A stretch of DNA of 64,000 bases. Source: Agelaius tricolor. Lineage: Eukaryota; Chordata; Aves; Passeriformes; Icteridae. Location: assembly GCA_023055355.1 (NCBI GenBank), contig JALJCS010000007.1, positions 4,886,001 to 4,950,000 on the forward strand, given 5' to 3'. Positions 60,801 to 64,000 of the stretch are shown here, one piece after another. The notes under the pieces were generated by a model, which saw nothing but the letters and a program-made list of their open reading frames with translations, made no database searches and was not told the DNA's origin. Every line of letters begins with the position of its first letter. Position 1 is the first letter of the stretch. The position numbers and the translations under genes are program-made.

Positions 60801-63671
60801 TCTTTGTGACAATGTCTAGAACCAGATTTACAGAGAAAAAGTCAAGGAGATGTTAGAGGTCATGGATTGAGGGGTTTATAAGCTACCAGTGGAAATGAGT
60901 CCCTGAACACAGCCATAACTAGCACTGTTTAAAATCATTTTAAAACATATTACACTCTGCTTTGCACTAGTAATTTTTCCCTGAAATAGAAATCCCAAGA
61001 AATGAATGAATATGTGGGTTCTTCTTCACTGGGAATAGTTGTTTTCCTCACACACCTGCGGGTCTGGAGCTCAGGTGAAAGCCCACACTTTGCCAAGCCC
61101 AGCATGATGGCTGATTGTACAACTTCTTTTCTTTTAAATGTAATTGAAGGAAGTAACAAAAAACATTAATCTCCTGACAATGAGCAGCTGAATTCTGTTT
61201 CACAAGTCACTTCTGAAAAAAAAACCCCACAACAATACTGTATCCCTGACACGATCCATTTGTTCTTTATGATAAGCTGTCAATTAGAATCTCATTTATT
61301 ACAAAATTACTTCAGAAACATTTATGCTCTGCTCCATGTTTTTTTTTCCTGTTACACTCACAGCTGTAAATCTGGAAAGTTACACATCCTGGTAATTAGA
61401 AGGATCACTACTCTCTTGTGGTGGTGCTTTGTAGAGTGCTTGGCCCCCTCAAACCTGGGCTAAAACAAAGAGTTTGTTTAGGGACAGGTCCTCATAGAGC
61501 AGGTGGCTGCTGCTGCTGCTTTCTGAGTCCCACCTATGCTCTGGTTTGCTCCCGTTTTTAGACTTTGGAAAGAGAAAGAGAAGTAAAAGCATGGTTTTTC
61601 TCTCAAAAATGAAAGTTTTGGCTGGGTAAAAATTAAGACAGCAACTAGATTACAACCTGAATCAGTGACACAAACCTTTGCTTCACTCATGCTGGGCATT
61701 TACTGAGCATCTCCTCAGAATTGTGAAATGGAGGAAAAACTGTGGAGGCTCCTGGGGTTAGAAGCATCCCCTTGGGCAGTGGATCACTTTGGGAATGGGA
61801 ATGTACTGTATTAATATTTAATGCTGTAAGGTTCTTTTAAGAGTTCTGTTTCTCATACTTGTCACAAAAATTAGACAGGATTGTCAAGATTCTTAGTGAT
61901 TTTCATTAGCAGTAGCAGTGGGGACAGAAGAGGTAATAGAGAAAATAACAGAAAATACTTGATAGGTGGCTTGACCTCTGTATGGCAGCAGGGAGAGAAT
62001 GCTGATATTACAAACTACATTTTTCTATGAGCTGATTCATCAAGCGTTTCTTTCCTCAGGTCATCTGTTAGCTGCTGTATGATAGGTCTTTAATTTCCTA
62101 AATTCTCTTAAGCTTCTTCAGTAATTTATATTTGGTTTTGTAACAACAATGACAAGGAACATTTTTTACTGAAGTCACAGTGATTTGTCAATTGATACCA
62201 ACCTTTGTTCAGTTTTAACTAAGATATTAATTTGATGATAACCTTTTGGGAAATCCAGCTCTGGAAGAGCTCCAACTTTTATTTTCCTTTCTTTATTGTG
62301 CAAATCAGTGACTTTTCATTTGGGGCATTTCTGGAAGCTGGGCAGTTCCATAAGGATTTATATATGTGTACAGATTTCATATGTTGCTTGGGAAATAGGT
62401 GGTATTTTTATGTTTTAGCCACTAACATTATTTAGAGAAGTTTTGTGCAATGAGACACATTGTTTGTGCTTCCCTGCAAATGGAGTTTATTATCCTGATT
62501 CTCTCTCAGTCAGTGGTGGGTGAATACTCAGGGTGTAACCCCAGACCTGTGCTGGATGTTGGGTGTTTGACACACACTGACCTGAACCTGTACTTCCCTT
62601 TTTCCCCACTTTTTTCTTCCTGGAACCATTACAGATTGCCACTGACAATTATTTATTCCTCTCTCTCAGGACACACCTGCAATATGGGACTGCCACATGA
62701 GGTTTATCCCATGCATCCCCCAAAATGAGTTTCCCAAAGCACTCAAGGTCCCATCTTTTGGGTAGTAACTGGTCACAAATGAGCCTGTGCTTTTTTATCA
62801 AACTCCTGGTGATGCCCCCAGCCAGAACTGGGCAGTCTCCTACAGCTCCAGGCAAAAACATACAAGCATTTGCTGAGCAACCTCCAGTGGGGAATATTGT
62901 GCAAGCACTGATCTTCCAAAAGCTGTATGTACATGTGTTTCACACTAATCAATGCAGCTGCCAGGAAATAAAGCACTTCAGCTTTACTGATGGACAGGCA
63001 CTTTATGTGTCTCATGGGCTCCTTTCTAAAAAAAACCCCAGCTTTGGCAGTAAGTAGAGCAGGTTTAAAGAACAAAAGAAACTAGTTTCCTGCCAGTAAC
63101 TGTGAGTTTCCTCCTAAGAGTTTGCTTTTGCCTAATGAGACCAATCTCAACATGTAAATTACAACAGTACCTTTATTTTTGGCTCTCTTCAGCATTTCCC
63201 TTCAGCCAGAAGGCAACAGTGACAGATAAGAAACCTGTGAACAACACAGTTAAACCTGTGAACAGCACAGTTTTACCTGTGACATCTCTGCAAACTTCAG
63301 CTCATGTCTCCTCCCCTGCTTCACTGGACTTCTCTCCTGCTGAGCACAAAGCTCTGGAGGACCCCATGTTCTCCAGCACAGTGCTGAGTCCTCTCACCAT
63401 GGATCCCATGGCAACTCCTGATGTTTCTCCTCGAGCATCTCCAGCCCCCCTGGCCAAACCCGCCCAAGAGGTTTCCATTAAAGACGCTGTGAGTGTGTTT
63501 TGTGAGATTGAGAGGATCATCCTTGCCATCCAGAGGAGGTTCTTGCAGCAGGAGTCTATCCCAGAGAGTTCCCTGTTCCTGGGGGAGCCTGGCTGCAATG
63601 TGAGCACCAGCAATAGCACCCACGTTGTGCTGCAGGCGGGCTGGAGCGACTGTGGCACCCAGGTTGAGACC
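23064..63671 (+). CDS. UMODL1: UMODL1 (uromodulin-like 1 / olfactorin), 15 coding exons, 3' end outside window
   Basis: Joined coding segments: 23064-23139, 28828-29070, 35817-35978, 36377-36483, 38377-38569, 39394-39534, 40683-40799, 42069-42323, 43844-43956, 46410-46629, 50098-50235, 50822-52081, 55041-55153, 60360-60573, 63193-63671. All have AG acceptors and GT donors. Phases agree at every junction (phase 1 between modules, phase 0 inside SEA modules). The sum is 3831 bases, 1277 codons without a stop. Domain order by approximate residue: signal peptide 1-20, EMI 26-106, WAP 107-160, SEA-like 161-260, EGF 261-307, linker 308-346, FN3 347-431, SEA 432-542, EGF-Ca 543-588, mucin-like VNTR 589-1008, SEA 1009-1117, linker and ZP-N 1118-1277. 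This order, and stretches such as DCCEGYEQ and [11 protein letters not shown], match UMODL1 as I remember it from human. The family is extracellular and membrane-anchored, and is known in mouse from olfactory and vomeronasal neurons. The remaining ZP and transmembrane exons lie to the right. Confidence 0.95.
24753..24817. repeat. (TG)n(TA)n microsatellite
   Basis: A compound dinucleotide run (TGTGTG... then TATATA... with two TGTA interruptions) in intron 1. Confidence 0.95.
26847..27285 (-). mobile_element. ERV solo LTR, family A copy 2, reversed and diverged
   Basis: It begins TGTGGGTTTCTCTGG on the + strand, the reverse complement of the family A 3' end, and carries the matching TTTATTATTTCTTATCAGTAAAACAG and CTTGTTACAAGGAC segments. 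It is shorter (about 439 bp) and more diverged at its 5' end than copies 1 and 3, so it is probably another subfamily. Confidence 0.8.
28169..28775 (+). mobile_element. ERV solo LTR, family A copy 3, 52 bp before exon 2
   Basis: About 607 bp, starting TGTTGGAGTTCTGG and ending near AAAACCCA. It is highly similar to copy 1, with an extra 22-bp tandem duplication (GAGATAGTTAACCATTTT twice, near 28590-28630). The poly-A signal has decayed to GATAATAAACAATG. It sits just before the EMI exon acceptor. The 3' end is approximate. GGTGA appears on both outer sides, but not flush with a canonical CA end. Confidence 0.78.
28828..29070 (+). CDS. UMODL1: UMODL1 exon 2, EMI domain
   Basis: 243 bases, phase 1-1. 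The acceptor is CTGATTCCTAG and the donor is TAG|GTAAGT. The 81 residues form an EMI domain, a small cysteine-rich module used for multimerisation or protein contact in extracellular proteins. Cysteines sit in [24 protein letters not shown] and LYCSL, and the GGWIPW and CCEGY signatures are intact. It is the first module after the signal peptide, as in other EMI proteins. A solo LTR ends about 52 bp upstream of the acceptor, so the branch site and polypyrimidine tract must lie in that short remnant (TTAATGCTGATCC followed by a T/C-rich stretch). Confidence 0.95.
29071..35816 (+). other. UMODL1: UMODL1 intron 2
   Basis: 6.7 kb, the longest intron. A GC-richer patch at about 32590-32940 and a 197-codon antisense ORF at 33321-33914 have no recognised product. 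It also contains a short TTTCACAAA triplication near 31900-31925, a (CA)n near 33889 and the 34.2-kb tandem repeat. No other features were recognised. Confidence 0.75.
34188..34806. repeat. Diverged tandem repeat, three copies plus a partial
   Basis: Units start with CTGAGGCTGT at 34188, 34373 and 34592, with lengths of about 185, 219 and 163 bp. A partial fourth runs from 34755. Shared blocks are CACCTGAAAGTGGCTTTGA, GGAACGTGTATCTGGCAGCA and CTTGGTTAATCAAG followed by ATAATTTCCCTGG. Length differences reflect an insertion in unit 2 and deletions in unit 3. Confidence 0.88.
35817..35978 (+). CDS. UMODL1: UMODL1 exon 3, WAP-like four-disulfide-core domain
   Basis: 162 bases, phase 1-1. The acceptor is TTCTTACTTAG, and a second AG 12 bases later would break the phase. 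The donor is GAG|GTATGT after counting the shared G. The module reads RPGICPV...YPC...TEC...KKCC...AGC: a WAP core with six of the usual eight cysteines. The missing ones are positions 2 and 7, which pair with each other in elafin-type WAP domains. One whole disulfide is therefore absent rather than one being left unpaired. WAP modules are often protease inhibitors, but the reduced core makes a structural role as likely here. Intron 3 after it is only 398 bp. Confidence 0.9.
36377..36483 (+). CDS. UMODL1: UMODL1 exon 4, first half of SEA-like module 1
   Basis: 107 bases, entering in phase 1 and leaving in phase 0. The acceptor is CTACACTGCAG and the donor is GTG|GTATGT. It encodes a beta-strand-like start ([12 protein letters not shown]), then [21 protein letters not shown], and contains two N-glycosylation sequons (NVT, NHS). 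Length and phase pattern match the first exons of the two clear SEA modules further on (113 bases each). The sequence follows human UMODL1 (WYNVTILVKMDF, RLLHS) as I recall it. It is reported as SEA-like because the module is degenerate. Confidence 0.88.
36484..38376 (+). other. UMODL1: UMODL1 intron 4
   Basis: 1.9 kb interrupting SEA-like module 1 in phase 0. It contains one family C solo LTR; the remainder is featureless. Confidence 0.85.
37444..38138 (-). mobile_element. ERV solo LTR, family C
   Basis: About 695 bp with TGTCTTGGTTTG and ACCCAGGACA ends. On the minus strand AATAAAGAACTG lies towards the end, so the sense strand is minus. I recognise it as an ERVL-like songbird LTR. Its GC-rich body causes several overlapping ORFs of 139-213 codons on both strands, which are not genes. 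No internal ERV region and no clear target duplication. Confidence 0.8.
38377..38569 (+). CDS. UMODL1: UMODL1 exon 5, second half of SEA-like module 1
   Basis: 193 bases, phase 0 to phase 1. The acceptor is CCCTGTTTTCCAG. The donor CAAG|GTCACT is weak but gives the right phase into exon 6. It encodes [17 protein letters not shown]... and ends [11 protein letters not shown], close to human UMODL1 from memory. Unlike the two later SEA modules it lacks a clear Gly-Ser-hydrophobic cleavage motif (the nearest is TGTVAS), so self-cleavage is unlikely here. One N-glycosylation sequon (NAS) is present. Confidence 0.88.
39394..39534 (+). CDS. UMODL1: UMODL1 exon 6, reduced calcium-binding EGF-like domain 1
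   Basis: 141 bases, phase 1-1. The acceptor is TTGTTCTTCCTAG and the donor is GAAG|GTAAGA. It starts with the calcium-binding signature DVNEC and has the hydroxylation-type motif [10 protein letters not shown]. Only four cysteines lie in this exon (NEC, NAC, SSC, YSC). The usual fifth is replaced within CHPQHEH. A Cys at the end of the next exon (DAEC) may be the displaced sixth. The exon ends WLSPRKEG, similar to SPRK in human. Confidence 0.92.
39840..40229 (-). mobile_element. ERV solo LTR, family B copy 2, in intron 6
   Basis: About 390 bp starting TGTTCACAGGGG and sharing its whole length with 22308-22685, including GATTTCATCAGAAGGCT and CACCTGTTGCATTCCACAGC. Sense strand is minus. The right end is approximate. 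Confidence 0.8.
40683..40799 (+). CDS. UMODL1: UMODL1 exon 7, Ser/Thr/Asn linker
   Basis: 117 bases (39 codons), phase 1-1. The acceptor is TTTTCCCCTAG and the donor is TGCT|GTAAGT, a perfect donor consensus. It encodes an unstructured segment rich in Ser, Thr and Asn ([16 protein letters not shown]..., ending NQSTDAEC) with N-glycosylation sequons NSS and NQS. Support is splice-site quality, an open frame and exact phase fit between exons 6 and 8. There is no domain to confirm it. It joins to exon 8 as DAECYPSAVTNH, resembling WEDCPPVSDY in human. Confidence 0.78.
41640..41862 (+). mobile_element. CR1 LINE 3' fragment in intron 7
   Basis: CCTCATCCCTGGAGGTGTTC, GGTGTCCCTGCCCATGACAG and TTCTGTGATTCTATGATTCT are the CR1 3' end on the + strand. 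Confidence 0.9.
42069..42323 (+). CDS. UMODL1: UMODL1 exon 8, fibronectin type III domain
   Basis: 255 bases, phase 1-1. The acceptor is AACTCCTGCAACAG and the donor is ACAG|GTAAAG. The 85 residues form a complete FN3 sandwich: the core Trp in SFEMSWLV, the strand pattern FHVGVAKG, the Leu-Glu-Ala-Gly turn in [16 protein letters not shown], and a lone Cys in YEACGK that is also present in human as I recall. Sequons NHT and NET suggest N-glycans. A (TATAA)10 microsatellite begins 27 bp after the donor. Confidence 0.95.
42351..42403. repeat. (TATAA)10 pentanucleotide microsatellite
   Basis: Ten perfect TATAA units starting 27 bp after the exon 8 donor, followed by a decayed TATGTTATATATAA tail. 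Confidence 0.95.
42404..43843 (+). other. UMODL1: UMODL1 intron 8, remainder
   Basis: Nothing recognised beyond short random ORFs. Confidence 0.6.
43844..43956 (+). CDS. UMODL1: UMODL1 exon 9, first half of SEA module 2
   Basis: 113 bases, phase 1 to phase 0. The acceptor is TTGTGTTTTACAG and the donor is GAG|GTAAAA. It encodes [19 protein letters not shown]... ending [11 protein letters not shown], the N-terminal strand and first helix of a SEA domain. Sequons NFT and NSS are present. Exon 13 has exactly the same length and phases, which points to duplication of a two-exon SEA unit. Confidence 0.93.
43957..46409 (+). other. UMODL1: UMODL1 intron 9
   Basis: 2.5 kb interrupting SEA module 2 in phase 0. 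It contains one reverse CR1 fragment; otherwise featureless. Confidence 0.75.
45615..46255 (-). mobile_element. CR1 LINE, 5'-truncated, reverse orientation
   Basis: It starts at the CR1 tail (TCATAGAATTATGTAATCAC, then AGAATGGTTTGG) and continues through GACTGGGCAACCTGTGTCCA, CTCTCAGCATTTCCTGAC and CTCATCCACACTC. The 187-codon antisense ORF here is a decayed CR1 trace, not a gene. Confidence 0.9.
46410..46629 (+). CDS. UMODL1: UMODL1 exon 10, second half of SEA module 2 with cleavage motif
   Basis: 220 bases, phase 0 to phase 1. The acceptor is CCTTTTGCTCAG and the donor is GAAG|GTAATT. It encodes [19 protein letters not shown], then [20 protein letters not shown] fits the SEA autoproteolysis consensus (Gly, then Ser, then three hydrophobics between two beta strands). 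In cleaving SEA domains the chain breaks between Gly and Ser and stays held together non-covalently. Whether this copy cleaves is inference. Confidence 0.94.
46630..50097 (+). other. UMODL1: UMODL1 intron 10
   Basis: 3.5 kb between SEA module 2 and EGF 2. It contains the long inverted repeat described separately. No other family was recognised. Confidence 0.75.
47607..48178. repeat. Near-perfect inverted repeat, 137-bp arms, 298-bp spacer
   Basis: The left arm 47607-47743 begins GGGACATTGTGCTAGAAGGG. The right arm 48042-48178 is its reverse complement. Base-by-base reading finds one mismatch (ACCTTGCCCC against ACCATGCCCC) in 137. The spacer 47744-48041 is unrelated unique sequence. No target-site duplication is seen outside the arms. 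The same 40-odd codons therefore appear in ORFs on both strands. Confidence 0.95.
50098..50235 (+). CDS. UMODL1: UMODL1 exon 11, complete calcium-binding EGF domain 2
   Basis: 138 bases, phase 1-1. The acceptor is TTTTGGTCCCACAG and the donor is GAAG|GTGAGA. All six EGF cysteines are present (DEC, NDC, AEC, YMC, RC, RNC). The calcium motif DWDEC and the [10 protein letters not shown] hydroxylation and packing motif are intact. It follows directly on SEA module 2, as in human UMODL1 (QDWDEC there from memory). Confidence 0.95.
50384..50432. repeat. (TA)n(TG)n microsatellite in intron 11
   Basis: TATATA... with one TGTA interruption, then TGTGTG..., just before an AAATAAATAAATAAAT tract. Confidence 0.95.
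50822..52081 (+). CDS. UMODL1: UMODL1 exon 12, mucin-like tandem-repeat linker (420 codons)
   Basis: 1260 bases, phase 1-1. The acceptor is TTTCTGTGTTGCAG. The donor CTCA|GTGAGT leaves one base, which fits exon 13 and makes Thr. It starts [15 protein letters not shown], resembling the linker after EGF in human. The middle holds about four copies of a ~204-base repeat coding [14 protein letters not shown] and FSRASSP-type segments rich in Ser, Thr, Pro and Ala, suited to O-glycosylation. Unit spacings are 197, 205 and 204 bases. The second repeat has lost 7 bases and an A-run near 51454-51459 has gained one, so about 98 codons are read in another frame before the repeat frame returns. The exon stays open throughout. 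The antisense strand is also open for 420 codons, which is only a shadow. A genomic VNTR of this kind is probably polymorphic. Confidence 0.82.
50935..51745. repeat. UMODL1: Coding VNTR of ~204-bp units in exon 12
   Basis: The CTTTCAGCAGGGCCAGCAG landmark recurs at 51077, 51274, 51479 and 51683 (spacings 197, 205, 204). Units are over 90% alike by eye. The first and last units are partial and diverge into unique linker sequence. Confidence 0.92.
52082..55040 (+). other. UMODL1: UMODL1 intron 12
   Basis: 3 kb with no recognised repeat family. I looked for the second FN3 exon expected from human and saw none. The last ~90 bp are a TA-rich run directly before the exon 13 acceptor. Confidence 0.6.
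54945..55028. repeat. AT-rich simple repeat before exon 13 acceptor
   Basis: Mixed TATATT and TTATATA units ending about 12 bp before the acceptor AG. Confidence 0.9.
55041..55153 (+). CDS. UMODL1: UMODL1 exon 13, first half of SEA module 3
   Basis: 113 bases, phase 1 to phase 0, identical in length and phase to exon 9. The acceptor is TTTTCTTACCTTGCAG and the donor is GAA|GTAAGT. It encodes [19 protein letters not shown]... ending FAQLFVAE, with sequons NIS and NQT. The 90 bp before the acceptor are nearly pure AT, leaving a short polypyrimidine tract. In human an FN3 exon precedes this module, but none is visible here. Confidence 0.92.
56295..56545. repeat. AT-rich TATATTTAGGAAA repeats and a 34-bp tandem duplication
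   Basis: Irregular ATATATTTAGGAAA units up to about 56480. A 34-bp segment (AATTGTAAAATGGTTACATG...) then occurs twice in a row to about 56550. Confidence 0.9.
58140..58425 (+). mobile_element. CR1 LINE 3' fragment in intron 13
   Basis: GGGAACAAGTGGAAATGGCC, GGAGGTGTCCAAGGAAGGCC and CTTTTCCAACCTCAATGATT mark a CR1 3' end on the + strand. It is of the same subtype as 20237-20515. Confidence 0.9.
59419..60035. repeat. (ATTGG)n pentamer satellite with GGAATTCC interruptions
   Basis: About 600 bp of GATTG pentamers, broken roughly every 15-60 bp by CCTTGG and by about a dozen GGAATTCC palindromes. The 15-base coding period (Asp-Trp-Ile-Gly-Leu) has no stop in any forward frame. This produces overlapping ORFs of 156-184 codons forward and 110 reverse, none of which is a gene. 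Confidence 0.97.
60360..60573 (+). CDS. UMODL1: UMODL1 exon 14, second half of SEA module 3 with cleavage motif
   Basis: 214 bases, phase 0 to phase 1. The acceptor is TTTTTATTCCAG and the donor is CACG|GTGAGG. It encodes [19 protein letters not shown], then [28 protein letters not shown] is a near-consensus SEA cleavage motif (human has GSIVV as I recall). The domain ends with [14 protein letters not shown]. One sequon, NGS, overlaps the motif, and a glycan there could hinder cleavage. Confidence 0.94.
60574..63192 (+). other. UMODL1: UMODL1 intron 14
   Basis: 2.6 kb without a recognised repeat. The third EGF exon found at this position in human was looked for and not seen. Confidence 0.6.
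63193..63671 (+). CDS. UMODL1: UMODL1 exon 15, Ser/Thr/Pro linker and start of ZP domain
   Basis: 479 bases, phase 1 to phase 0. The acceptor is TGGCTCTCTTCAG; the next AG gives the wrong phase. The donor is ACC|GTAAGT. The first ~100 residues are a Pro/Ser/Thr linker with short internal repeats ([16 protein letters not shown]). The ZP-N half then begins at [15 protein letters not shown], with Cys in FCEIE, GCNVS and SDCGT, and [13 protein letters not shown] nearly identical to human from memory. ZP domains polymerise extracellular matrices. The remaining ZP-N, ZP-C, transmembrane helix and stop codon lie beyond the window. Confidence 0.94.
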
Positions 63672-64000
63672 GTAAGTCCTCTGATAAGGGAATGCCAGCA
63701 AGCTCTGGAGCACTTTATTTCTCTTTCAGGAGGGGAGAGGCAGTGGCAGATCCTTAGCCAGATGTGCAGGCTATTAGCTGCTGAACTTCTGTTGGAGAAA
63801 GAAATCCCCTTCCTGTGATGGAAAGTTAACTCTGTCACCAAAGAGAAGAGGAATCTTTGAGGTCAGGCAGCAAAACTCAGCGGCCTGTCCAAACTGAGAG
63901 CCACTTCCCATGCCTCTTCTGGGTTCCCTTTGCAGCTGTCTTTACTTAAAAGTAATTTCATCACCTCATGCTGACAAATACTTCAATAGCTACCAGCAGT
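63672..64000 (+). other. UMODL1: Start of UMODL1 intron 15
   Basis: Follows the strong donor GTAAGT. The frame stays open to 63818 by chance but loses ZP similarity at the donor. Confidence 0.8.

Noticed and set aside
63672..63818. Extension of the ZP reading frame to a stop
   Set aside because: A perfect GTAAGT donor precedes it and ZP similarity ends there, so this is intron read-through.

Overview
The window looks like avian, most likely songbird, nuclear DNA. It has large AT-rich introns, several 5'-truncated CR1 LINE copies ending in the typical ATTCTGTGATTCT tail, and three families of endogenous-retrovirus solo LTRs that I recognise from passerine genomes. It holds no operons, CRISPR arrays or other prokaryotic features.

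One gene can be supported: the avian orthologue of UMODL1 (uromodulin-like 1, also called olfactorin), on the + strand. I reconstruct 15 coding exons from 23064 to 63671, and the gene continues past the right edge. The exon phases fit at every junction, giving 1277 codons with no stop. In order the exons encode a signal peptide (23064-23139, an exon of only 76 coding bases), EMI, WAP, a degenerate SEA-like module (two exons), a reduced EGF, a Ser/Thr linker, FN3, SEA (two exons), a calcium-binding EGF, a 1260-base tandem-repeat mucin-like exon, a second clear SEA (two exons), and a Ser/Thr/Pro linker leading into the N-terminal half of the ZP domain. The rest of ZP and the membrane anchor lie outside the window. 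The protein would be a secreted or membrane-anchored, heavily glycosylated extracellular mosaic.

Region by region: 1-23 kb is the 5' flank, with CR1 fragments, one solo LTR, a 20-copy ~50-bp minisatellite (16.1-17.1 kb) and no recognisable gene. At 22.3-22.7 kb a solo LTR sits about 380 bp upstream of the UMODL1 start codon. Intron 1 (23.1-28.8 kb) carries two LTRs in opposite orientation, one ending about 52 bp before the EMI exon. Intron 2 has a diverged three-copy tandem repeat (34.2-34.8 kb). Intron 10 contains a nearly perfect 137-bp inverted repeat (47.6-48.2 kb). Intron 13 contains a 0.6-kb ATTGG pentamer satellite (59.4-60.0 kb) that produces long spurious ORFs.

The most interesting items are the VNTR exon, where a 7-base loss in one repeat is compensated by a 1-base gain about 290 bp later; the inverted repeat; the apparent absence of the second FN3 and third EGF domains of the human protein; and the LTR insertions close to exons 1 and 2. 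I found no wholly new biological system. Comparisons with human UMODL1 are from memory and were not computed.
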